Origin: Candidula unifasciata
Lineage: Eukaryota; Mollusca; Gastropoda; Stylommatophora; Geomitridae
DNA length: 64,000 nt
Direction of reading: 5' to 3'
NCBI GenBank assembly: GCA_905116865.2
Contig: CAJHNH020000495.1
Coordinates: 124,001-188,000 of the forward strand
Translations under genes and position numbers: made by a program
The notes under the pieces: model-generated
Databases searched by the model: none
What the model was told of the DNA's origin: nothing
Seen by the model: only the letters and a program-made list of their open reading frames with translations
Shown here: positions 23,706 through 35,500 of the stretch, one piece after another
Layout of the letters: every line of letters starts with the position of its first letter
Position numbering within the stretch: position 1 is the stretch's first letter

Positions 23706-24240
23706 ATTAGCTGCCGGTGTGACAAGAAGAGAGAAAATGAGATGTCTTAGGAGAGCTGCCGGTGTGACAAGAAGAGAGAAAATGAGATGTCTTAGGAGAG
23801 CTGCTGGTGTGACAAGAAGAGAGAAAATGAGATGTCTTAGGAGAGCTGCCGGTGTGACAGGAAGAGAGAAAAGGAGATGTCTTAGGAGAGCTGCAGGTGT
23901 GACAAGAAGAGAATAAATGAGATGTCTTAGGAGAGCTGCTGGTGTGACAAGAAGAGAGAAAATGAGATGTCTTAGGAGAGCTGCCGGTGTGACAGGAAGA
24001 GAGAAAATGAGATGTCTTAGGAGAGCTGCCGGTGTGACAGGAAGAGAGAAAATGAGATGTCTTAGGAGAGCTGCTGGTGTGACAAGAAGAGAGAAAATGA
24101 GATGTCTTAGGAGAGCTGCCGGTGTGACAAGAAGAGATAAAATGAGATGTCTTAGGAGAGCTGCCGAAGTGACAAGAGAAGATAATATGAGATGTCTTAG
24201 GAGAGCTGCCGGTGTCACAAGAAGAGATAAAATCAGGAAT
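23706..24240 (+). repeat. 45-bp minisatellite, about 12 copies, inside LINE coding sequence
   Basis: The unit GCTGCCGGTGTGACAAGAAG plus AGAGAAAATGAGATGTCTTAGGAGA (in two pieces) is repeated every 45 bp and encodes MRCLRRAAGVTRREK. Variants are synonymous or mild except for one stop. Confidence 0.96.
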
Positions 24241-24540
24241 GAAGAAATTAGAAGACTAGGACTGAAACCAGTCACACAGTTCATTAAAGAACAACAAATT
24301 AGATGGTTTTGCCTCCTGAAGAGAATGCCCTGTTTCCAGCTGCCACAGAATGCCACGCTGAAGAAAAATAATGAACACAGATCAAGGGGAAGACCACACA
24401 AGAGATGGAGCAACATCATCAGGAGCAACCTAACAGAAATGAACACCAGCTTGTACAATGCATGGAAAAAGTGCACTAACGATCCTTACATCTCCCTCCA
24501 ACACCTTACGGAGGTAAATAATGGTAGAGAAGAAGAAGAA
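23706..24540 (+). pseudogene. LINE family B ORF2 C-terminus with an expanded 15-residue repeat
   Basis: The block MRCLRRAAGVTRRDKIRNEE is preceded by about eleven tandem copies of its own first 15 codons. The normal tail follows: QQIRWFCLLKRM, RSRGRPHKRW, to the end at about 24530 in GAAGAAGAAG. One repeat has a TAA (about 23911). Upstream RT motifs are absent. Confidence 0.88.
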
Positions 24541-24621
24541 GATGATAATAATTATGTTGACATTAATAGAAAAATAGTAGTTTTTTTTTATACACGCACT
24601 GAAATCCATATATGTTCATGA

Positions 24622-25579
24622 GTAATTTCTGGTTCGATCTTGTTTCGTTCTGGTAATAATCAGTCTATCAAAGTGTTAACACTTAATTGAAATAGCTGAG
24701 TGGTTTATTATCTTTACAAATCATCTGGGCATTGTCACTGAAGCCGCATAATTTCTGGTGCGGCGCTGTCTGCAGGAGACCAGCTGTTCTGCAGAGAGAG
24801 ACTCGGAGACTGAACCGTGAATGATAACCTAGTGCAAAGAACTCAGTGATCAGTCCTCTGGAGTTTTCAACTTTTAATTCAGAACTATTTTGTTTTATCC
24901 CTGTAAGTCTTCCTTGTTTGTTTAATACTTTTCTTTTTTTAAATATTTTTGGTCCTTTTCCACTCCTGAAAAATTTGATCATTTGCCATTTCTTATAATA
25001 CTTATATATTTGAAAATGTTCCATTCTTATTATTTTTGGTAATGTCTAACACTTGTATATTTATATTTGATGATTCCACTTACATCAGTGAAATTATTAT
25101 GCTGATCCTGCTGAACTGAACATTATTACTGACGACAGAATTTATTTGCTATGTATAAAATAACTGTTATGTACAAATAACTTTTTATATATATATATAT
25201 AAGCAAGAATATAGTTGTATTTGTTTATTTTTCAGGTTATATAATGTCTCATGTTGGAGATAAGTATAACTGGTGCAGCATTCAGACAATCTCCAACTGC
25301 AGATACACACTTTCTAAAAGAGGGGCATGCTGAATACTAGTTACAGTTTTCAAAGGAAACGTGTAGTCCCACTGTATCTTTAGTTGTGAATATTCTTAAT
25401 TTTCTCAGCATTACCTATCTGCACTGTGTTTAAAAAAAAAATGACGGCAGTTATATCCTGCTTTTATTGACATGGCTTGAGCTTTCTGATCACCATGGAG
25501 ATAAGATTGTAAAAAGATTTCACATTGTCATTGGATGTTAAGTATTTGCAGAGTTGTCTCATTGAGTTACACCTGAAGT
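24622..25579 (+). other. Upstream region / probable 5' UTR of the DIDO1-like gene
   Basis: No coding sequence. A possible acceptor TTTATTTTTCAG ends at 25235, after which 25236-25579 would be 5' UTR contiguous with coding exon 1. An in-frame TGA at 25574-25576 closes the frame just before the ATG. Confidence 0.45.
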
Positions 25580-26586
25580 ATGGCGAGCGTTAGCAGCCCT
25601 TGCTTTGATATGGTTGGTCAAGGTGACACAGATTATCCTGGGGTAAATGGCCATTCAGGCGCACATTCTTCTGATGTGGCAGGTCATGACCTCACAGATT
25701 CTCAAGAAATGATTGGTCATGAACACACAGAGTCCATGGATGTAAGTGTCGTTCCGAGCACAAGTGATTCTGTGCTTCCAGACAGAGATGTTTTAGTCGG
25801 TCCAAGCACAGATCCAACAAGCGTTTTCCATGAGAGTATGGATGCGATTGACCACACAAAGTTATCTGCTACAATTGCAGTTGACCTTGATCATGCATAT
25901 ACAGAATCAACAGGTGGGTTTCATCGTGCACAAGCTGCTCTCACGGACATGGTCCATCAGACACCTGTTGCTTCTCCTGACAACATAGATGTGGACATCA
26001 GTGAGGCTAGATCACATACACTGGAGCATGCAGGTTCAGCTGATGCTGATGTAGAAAACCATGGAGACACCACACCTCCTGTGTTTGGCCTTGAAAGCAT
26101 CTCTTCTACAAATATTGTTGACTCTGCATACACAGACACTCTAGATGTGGCTGACAATGTGGTTGCATATTCCACAAGTGTGGTTGATGATGCACACAGA
26201 TCTGTCACAAATGTCATTCCTCAAGCAAGCACAGGTGAAGCAAATACAGATCCAGCAGAAAACCAGGCAGATACCAGTTCCATAGATGACACGACTGTCC
26301 ATGCAAGCAGCCGCCGGATAGACTCAACTGTCAAGACATCACATGTACCTAGAGGTTCATCTCAAACCAGTCACCAGAGAATCCCTACGCCTGTTGAGAC
26401 ATCACATGTATCTAGAGGTTCATCTCAAACCAGTCACCAGAGAATCCCTACGCCTGTTGCAGTCAAGGAAGTTGGTGCTTCTTTGCCAGATTCCACACCA
26501 TCCCGCAGATCATCTCGTAAAAAGCAAAGTACTTTTAGCAGTGATTTTGAGTATTATGCCCTCGGCAGTATGAAGATAGAGATAAA
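25580..26586 (+). CDS. DIDO1: DIDO1-like exon 1 (start codon, N-terminal disordered region)
   Basis: Starts MASVSSPCFDMVGQGD and is 335 codons plus two bases (phase 2), ending at donor ATAAA|GTGAGT. It is rich in Ser, Thr, Asp, His and Val and lacks hydrophobic or folded segments. A 63-bp coding duplication at 26337-26461 gives two copies of TSHV.RGSSQTSHQRIPTPV. It ends near RRSSRKKQ, a possible nuclear-localisation-like basic patch. Phase and the downstream exon tie it to the gene. Confidence 0.88.
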
Positions 26587-29500
26587 GTGAGTATATATAT
26601 ATATATGTGTGTGTGTGTATTTATGTATTTGTATCTTTATATCTCTACATAAAATGTATATGTATATATATAGGGTTGATAGAACTGTCAGTTTTTGTGT
26701 GTGTTTATCTAAACAGGGTTGACAGAACTCGCAGCATAGCTAGATAAGTTAATAGAGCTATCAATGTATATAAAAGCTTGACAGAACTGTCAGTATATAT
26801 AAAGGGTTGATAGAACTGTCAGTTTGTGTGTGTGTTTATATAAACAGGGTTGACAGAACTCGCAGCATAGCTAGATAAGTTAATAGAGCTATCAATGTAT
26901 ATAAAAGCTTGACAGAACTGTCAGTGTATATAAAGGGTTGATAGAACTGTCAATTTGAACTGAGGGCTGATGGAACTGGCCGCAAATTTAGTGTCTGAGA
27001 ATGATGATGATTGACAAAGATGGCAGATTGATTGTGTAACCCCTCTCGTCTCTTGCTAGTGTTAGAGGTCAGCTCCGACAGAGTTGTATTGTACAGAAGT
27101 GACTGTTGTTGAGAGTGGACATAGAAGAATAAATGAACATAAAATACAGTGAGAAGAATGGCACCCAGAAATACACACAGACCAAAGCCTTTATCAAAGA
27201 ACAAAGCACCACTCTAAGTTTTTGGGGAACAAATTTGGGCAGTATGGAAATATGAATAGTCATCATCATGTAGCAGGTCCTTTATGGAATGTCTCTATCA
27301 TCACAGTCTGCCTGAAGGAAACTCAGTCTCTTGCCAGCTCTCTCCTGCCTCAAATACTTTCATATACAAGGAGTGACTTCGATCCTGCGACCATCTTTGT
27401 GTTGGTAGGCCCATTCCTCTGCTTCCTGGTACCATTCCTTCTGCAATTATGTTCTCCAATCTGTCACGGCACTGGATGGGGCCAAAATATTTCAGAGTTG
27501 GAGACAAGATGCTGTTTGTTAGCCAATCTTCCTTGATATTCAGATAGAATTTTAGAATATCAGTATTTATTTCTAAAGCATTTCAACCCAAAAGTCCCTT
27601 TTTTCTTCCTTAAAGGCTGGGAGATAGTCCACGGCTTACATCTGTATGTTGCTACATAATGTAGTTGATTTTAGTGTTGGGGGGGGGGGGGTTGAAGTTG
27701 TTTTCTTGTTAGTTGTGTTATTAATCTGCCAGACTGTACACTTTAGGACTGCAGCTACTCTTGGCTGGTGGAGACGTTACTGTTGCCCCAGGTATAACTT
27801 CTCTTGGAGGTTGAACACGGTATTTGGGGTTAGCCCTGTTGGTTTGCAATCCAGATTTAAGTTTTATAATCTTTGTGGCAGCCCTGAGGGGAAAAGCCGC
27901 ATACCTGCTACACGGAGACAGCTTGGACAAGCTGCCTGTATTCTTCAGCTTGGAAAGCCCTGTTGCACACAACAGCAGTATCATGGATGCTGTAAAACAC
28001 ATATCATCTTTGTTTGTTGGTTGTTGGGTGATATATTGGTTCTTAAGTGATTGTCCTAGAGCTGTTTACTGCCTTATAGGCAGTGGCTCATACGCAGCTC
28101 TATGATAACAACAGCCATAACACCGTCGGAGTGTACACATTGGCTTTTAATGTAACTGCAAAAAGGAACAAGTAGTTTGCCCCAGAGGGGCTGGCATTAT
28201 CATACCTCCACAACCTGACTGAATGCTTTAAAATCGCTACCCATGTATTGCCCTGAGGTTGCTTCCAAGGCGTATCCAGGTCTGAATCCTAAACCTCGGA
28301 TACTAGCTCTTTCCTGAGGTCATGTAATATACACCTCAACTGCTGTGCCTCTGCACGGCCCCAGATAGTCACTGAGCTGGTGCAACACCCGCAACATTGC
28401 TATCTTCTTCTTCTCCAAAGGCACTACCCTGTAAGTAACAGGTGATTGGATGAAAAGTGATTATTAAGAACATTGGACTACCAGTGCACAACAACTATGT
28501 TTAACTGACATCTAAGTGCAAAAACTAGAATACCATCAAGCTAACTAACAATTGCTGACTAAAGTTACACAATTCTCAAAATCCTATCTGTCACAACATT
28601 TCTAAATCAGCAGTAATCCCCATAATCACTTTCCTCTAAACCATTAATCCCTGGTTTTTGTCTCGCCAGCCATTCAACACTCAGTCAGCGGGTCTCTTAT
28701 GAACGGTGGACTCTACTCTAGTCTCACACTTTCCAGTGGCCACCTCCTTGTGCTGTGAACACAAGGTCTCTTATGTGGTAATTTATTGATAGTCTTGTCA
28801 GCCACTATCATCACCTACAATACATCCATAGCAACACAGGCATCTTGCAGTGATATATTGATTGTTGGATGATATTTTGATTCTAGAATTATATATTGAT
28901 TGTGAGATGATATATTAGTTGTCAAGTGATATATAGATTGTCATGTGATATAATATTGATTGTTGAGTGATGTTCTTTGTTTTTTGTGTTAACTTCTCTA
29001 GGCCAGAGACGACTTTGTCATACAAACCCAGACAGGCTACAAGTGATGCTCAGGACGATGACAGTGATGGGTCCAGCGAAAGTGATGATGATATAGATGA
29101 TGACAAGATGAAAAACATAGCAAAAAAGAAAATTGTAGAGAAAAAGCACAAGGGGAAAGTCTCAGAGGTTGGGGATAGTGAGGAGGATGAGACAGACAGA
29201 GAGGTTAAGAGTGACAAGGGAAAAGTTAAAGTTGCTGCTAAAAAGAAGACTCAAAAATTCAGCACAATAATAAAGGGGAGCAAGAAGAAAGTCAAGAGGG
29301 AGAAAGAGGAGAGTGAAACTGATGAAGACAGTGGCGAGGACGTGAATGAGAATCGAGTCATCCCTAAGCTGCTGAAGGGACATAAGAGGAAAAAAGATGA
29401 TGGTTTTGTTAAAGCTAGTAAAAAGATGAAGGTTGCAAGTGATCAAGAGGATGAAAGCTCGGATGAAGAGGAATCAACACCAATATCTCTCCTGAAAGCT

Positions 29501-32500
29501 AAACTAAAGGAGGAATCCACACCAATCTCCCAGCTGAAAGATAAACTAAAGGAAGAGTCCATTCCCATTTCCAAACTGAAAGCTGAACTGAAGGAGGAAT
29601 CTATACCCATCTCCAAGCTTAAAGCTAAACTGAAAGATTCAGACCCTCTCACCCAGCATAAGAAGGAAGCCTCCAACTCTGCCTCCCCAGCTAAAATCAA
29701 ATCAGCGGAGGATTTGGATGCCTTTTCCCTGCTTCAGGCTCAGATCAGATTGAAAAGAGAAGTGGAGAAGAAAGCCTTGAGCTCACCGTCTCAGGGTCGG
29801 AGTTTGATGGAAAGATTGGCAGACGGCAGTCTTGATTTGAGTGTGGATTGTGATGGCTCGCCGTACCAGAGTCAGAAAAGAAAACTCCTGTCTATTGATG
29901 AAAATGCCACCGATGAAATTCCGTCTAAGGTATGTTTATTCACAATTTTTATTGTTGATATTGGGGGGGGGGGGGGGGGGGGGGGGGTGGTCTGGTGGTC
30001 TTGGACATGCTTCCGCTTGGGGTGCTGGAGGTCCCGGTGAAAGCTGATTTTTTTTACATGGACTTCTAGAAATTGCTCTGGGTAGTGAGATCGGACACCC
30101 ATGTGTATTATTGCCCACGTAAAAATCCCTTGGCAGTTGGAAATCAAAAAGAGCACCCTAACGACGCTGCCCGGGCAAAATTTGGAGTAAAAAATTGACC
30201 CCAAATATTTCAGGGTACTAGAAAGTGTGTGCACTGCGCTGGGATTTTTTGGATTGAGGTGTGAGTTAAAAGTAGGACGGAGCACACATGGGACTACTAT
30301 TATGCCAGGATGTTGATCCATTGTTTAAACCTTATCTTAATTGTTTGTACTCTTTTGTGTGTGGTTAATTATGATATGACTTATCAGTAAATGTATAAAC
30401 ATATTTTTGTAGATTGAGAGAACACGTTGACTGTTACCTGTAGTAAGAAATGGTCAGAATCTTATACTACAGCACATGAGAATGGTTGCTTCTAAACTGG
30501 GCATTTTTCTGTTTGTATTATCTTTTTTGACGTTAACTGTTTCGGTATACGAGGACATTTACATTAATTATAAATTGACATATGATGCGTTTCTTGGTAC
30601 TCAGAGAGCTAAAGAAAAGTCTGAAAATTAAGTTAAGTGTGTAAAAAAAATACACAGCATGGTTTCTGTCACTGAGTGTGGGATTTAAGCGCCTGTCTAA
30701 CACTTGTTTTTTTACCTTCTTCTTCTACTTCTCCAGTTACTTTAGCAAAAAGGGGGGGGGGGGTTGATGTACGGTTCGTCTGTGTGCTCATTCTAATGTT
30801 TTGTGTCAGTTTTGTCTTCACCTCTTTAAGGATATTTATGATGCTAGCCATAATTCCATCTTTGGCATGGTCTCCCCTTGCTCCGTGTTCATTAAATTTC
30901 TTAGTTGTGGGTCTCTGTGGCAGTTGATATCTGTATTTTCATCAGATGATTAAATTATCTCATCCGTTTCTTAATCAATTTCACTAAATTACAAAACTGT
31001 TTGTTAATTGTGTTATTGTAGGTGCTTGTTTCTGTGTGTTAATCCATGTCTTCATCTCGCCCTGCTGTTCCATCTTCTTTAAACTGTTAATACTGATTTA
31101 TGTAATATTCTCTAGACAGTGAACAGATTACTGTTTGTTGCAAGAATCGTAGTACAGCTTTATCATTACTGTATACACATATGAAAGTATGTGCTTTGAC
31201 ATTTCTAGTATGGTGTGTATACATCTGATGGTTAATGGTGCTATTTCATCCCTTGTTGCAGATATCAAAGTCCATTCGGATTGATAAGCTTGCACCAGCA
31301 TTGGCAAATTTGGTCAAACTTCTCCCAGGTAATGGACAGGTCAAGGCAAAGTCATCGCATATGGCCAGGCCTGAAACAAATGTATCAAATGATGCAGGCT
31401 CCACAAAAACACACCCGAGTTCTCCTGGGAGTTCAGGCTGCAGCCACAGACATAAACTGAAGCATGCTGGGAGTTCGCTGAAGAAGTCCGAGAAAGGAAT
31501 CTTGGGGAAGATTGGGGTTAGCAAGAGTGATGGGATGAGAGGGGACAGCCCTAAGCATCCAAAGGAGAGGAACGCTGCAGGGGATGGTGTCAAGAAAGAA
31601 GTGAGATATATCACAAAGATCAAGGTCATTAGAAAACCTGACGGCACCATTATTAAAAAGAAGGTGCTGGTTCCTGAAAGAGAGATTCACAGATTGGAAG
31701 AAAATAAAATAAGAAAACAGAATTCCCCTGAAAAAAGTGAAGGGAAGAAAGTAACTAAGTTAGAAAATACAAAAACTGACTCACATCAGAAGCATGCAGT
31801 TGCATCAGGCCACCTGTCTGCCATGAAACACAATGGAAGACTGGACAGTGATGGTTTTCAGAAAAAGAAGAGTCATCAGTTTCCCAGTAAAGATGGCAGC
31901 ACAGGTCTGAAGCATAAACATGGATTGAAGGCAAAGGTTGAGCATGATAGGAAAGATGGTCGCCCTGCCCTGTCAGTTGATGATTTGTTGAAGAGGGGCG
32001 TCCTACATAAAAAGAAACACCATCAACCTTTTGGAAACAAGAATTTACCAAAACCTGCTGTGAAAGATAGGAAACCAGAAACTGTCAAGGATGCTACAAA
32101 AACAGAGCATGAAAACAAAGAGTCTAAAGTTCACCAAAAGGGCAATAAATCAGAGATTAAAAATTCTAAAGGGCACAGATCAAGTCATGTGGATAAACAG
32201 GGACGAGACAGAAGCCGTTCGAGTGAGTCAAGTAAAAGTAGACGGAAATCAATGGAAGCTGGCAAGAGAAAGCCGGACAAACATGCAGAGGTAGAACAAG
32301 ATGACAGCCCACCAGTCTTGATCCCTGCCTCTTCTCTAAGCAAACCAAAACATAGACACCACAAAGTGGAACAGGAAGTTCCTGTAGACATAACCATGAA
32401 CGATCTGTTCAAACCAGACACACATGCCCAAGATCTGCTCAATAAGGAAGAAATACAAGATAATGGTAAGTCATGCGACCTCAGTGACAAGATGTCTCAG

Positions 32501-35500
32501 AATTTAGTAGATGCCCAAGATGTGCAGTCAGGCGTGGAACCTGATCGTGTCTACAACATTTTGATAGAACATCAGTACTCAAAACCAGCTTCACCTGTTG
32601 TGACGAGCCAGGATGGACAGGTGGGTGACAGTGTGATCACTGGGGGAGAGGATGATATTGAGAGCATCTCACATGCACAGGCTGTTGTCATGGATGCAAA
32701 TCTTCCTGACCAGTTTCTAGAGGAATCTGATGAACTGGCTGCCAACGACACAGAGAACTTCCAAGATACCTGGCCTACCACCATGGAAGAACTGCAACAC
32801 CTGGTGGAGAGGCGGGACACTGCAGATAGATCCTCCATTCTAGAGAGTTTAGGTTCGGAACTCCAGGAAAGCGGCACAGAATTTCTGATTGTTGGACAGG
32901 TGGAGGTTGGTAGAGTTCCAGCCTTATTGAGAGAAGAAAGACAGTCCATGCAGGAAGTTGCTGGAAGTGAATCAGAGAAGGCTGATGGGGCCAGTACTGT
33001 GTGTTGACAGCAGAAAACCCAGTTTAGAGAAAACCAAAGATGGTACAGATAGGAGGAGTAGCTTCACAGAGAGCAACAGGAAGTCTAGCACCAAGTCTAG
33101 TTCTGAAGATAGGAGGTCCAGTAGTGATAAGAAAGTCGTTGCTGACTACAAGAAGTCTGGGTCTGAAGATAAGAAACAGTATAGTTCAGGCGACAAGAAA
33201 AAGTATAGTTCGGACAGTAAGAAAAAGTATAGTTCCGACGACAGGAGAAAGTCCACTTCAGATGAGAAGAAGAAAACAAGTTCTGAAATAAAGAAAAGCA
33301 GCAGCAGTGACAAAAAAGCCAGCCATGAAGACAAGAGAAAAAGAGCAGATGACAGGAGTGATGATGTAGGCAAGAAAAAATACAAGGACAGCAAGAAGCC
33401 GGACAGTACAGGTTAGTATCACATTTAAAGATTAGCGCATGAGTGTGTATGATTACGAATACTCTAATATGTACTTAAAATCACATCCATTCAGTAAATC
33501 TGCATGTCCTTTACAGAACAACGCTCTCTTCACAGCACACCTGAAAGTCTTGCTTTCTGTAACCAGTGTTGAGCCCTGCGTGCTTTCATAACTGATGCAT
33601 TTTCAGTGTCTTGTGTTGACCGTCATGGATGTTGACCTGTATTTCGTTTCCAGAAACAGCATCTTCCATTTCTGTTCTCTTCAGACCAGCGTGGCACTTG
33701 ACATGTCCAAAATACCTTAGCTTTCAGGGGAGAATGCTGTTGTTGAGCCAGTTCTCCTTGATGTTGTGATCATGCAGGGTGTCAGTGTTTTTCTTCTTCG
33801 TGGTCCTTAGTATTCTAAGAATTTTCTCTAGCGACTGAGTGAGAGTCCCTGACTCACTTGCTGCGGGAAAGATGCATGATCTCACAATTTTTTACTTTCA
33901 CTTGTTTGCAGGACATGGAAGCATGTTTTGTCTTAGTCACTTGTTTGCAGGACATGGAAGCATGTTTTGTCTTAGTCACTTGTTGGCAGGACATGCAAGC
34001 ATGTTTTGTCTTAGTCACTTGTTGGCAGGACATGGAAGCATGTTTTGTCTTAGTCACTTGTTTGCAGGACATGGAAGCATGTTTTGTCTTAGTCACTTGT
34101 TGGCAGGACATGCAAGCATGTTTTGTCTTAGTCACTTGTTGGCAGGACATGGAAGCATGTTTTGTCTTAGTCACTTGTTTGCAGGACATGGAAGCATGTT
34201 TTGTCTTAGTCACTTGTTTGCAGGACATGGAAGCATGTTTTGTCTTAGTCACTTGTTGGCAGGACATGGAAGCATGTTTTGTCTTAGTCACTTGTTTGCA
34301 GGACATGCAAGCATGTTTTGTCTTAGTCACTTGTTGGCAGGACATGGAAGCATGTTTTGTCTTAGTCACTTGTTGGCAGGACATGGAAGCATGTTTTGTC
34401 TTAGTCACTTGTTGGCAGGACATGGAAGCATGTTTTGTCTTAGTCACTTGTTGGCAGGACATGGAAGCATGTTTTGTCTTAGTCACTTGTTTGCAGGACA
34501 TGGAAGCATGTTTTGTCTTAGTCACTTGTTGGCAGGACATGGAAGCATGTTTTGTCTTAGTCACTTGTTGGCAGGACATGGAAGCATGTTTTGTCTTAGT
34601 CACTTGTTTGCAGGACATGCAAGCATGTTTTGTCTTAGTCACTTGTTGGCAGGACATGCAAGCATGTTTTGTCTTAGTCACTTGTTGGCAGGACATGGAA
34701 GTATGTTTTGTCTTAGTCACTTGTTGGCAGGACATGCAAGCATGTTTTGTCTTAGTCACTTGTTGGCAGGACATGCAAGCATGTTTTGTCTTAGTCACTT
34801 GTTAGCAGGACATAGAAGTATGTTTTGTCTTAGTCACTTGTTTGCAGGACATGCAAGCATGTTTTGTCTTAGTCACTTGTTGGCAGGACATGGAAGCATG
34901 TTCTGTCTTAGTCACTTGTTGGCAGGACATGGAAGTATGTTTTGTCTTAGTCACTTGTTGGCAGGACATGCAAGCATGTTTTGTCTTAGTCACTTGTTTG
35001 CAGGACATGCAAGCATGTTTTGTCTTAGTCACTTGTTGGCAGGACATGGAAGCATGTTCTGTCTTAGTCACTTGTTGGCAGGACATGGAAGTATGTTTTG
35101 TCTTAGTCACTTGTTTGCAGGACATGCAAGCATGTTTTGTCTTAGTCACTTGTTTGCAGGACATGGAAGCATGTTCTGTCTTAGTCACTTGTTGGCAGGA
35201 CATGCAAGCATGTTTTGTCTTAGTCACTTGTTTGCAGGACATGGAAGCGTGTTCTGTGTTAGTCACTTGTTTGCAGGACATGGAAGCATAGTTGTCTTAG
35301 TCATTTGTTTGCAGGACATGGAAGCAAGTTTGTCTTAGTTGACCCGGACCTCCAGGTTGACACCAACTAAAATGGGTCGCAGTAGATATTCTTTGATGTT
35401 ATGTGGAATGGTTCCCCGGCACTGTGCCCACTCTTGTTCTTAGTTCTTCATTTTTTTCCTACTTGTAAAAATACATGTGAGCAATCATCGCTGTGGGTTT

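Noticed and set aside
27646..28105. Gene in intron 1 (overlapping frames on both strands)
   Set aside because: Neither strand gives a recognised domain; a start or splice structure is not visible.
32900..33027. A ~110-bp intron resolving the frame break in exon 3
   Set aside because: Candidate donors (CAG|GTGGAG, TTG|GTAGAG) and acceptors (GACAG, TTTAG) either mismatch in phase or are weak and would delete natural-looking protein; kept only as an alternative in the finding.
33839..35338. Open frames of 499, 315 and 314 codons across 33.8-35.3 kb on both strands
   Set aside because: Produced by the 39-bp intronic minisatellite; the period is a multiple of three, so several frames are open at once. 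No splice or start context.
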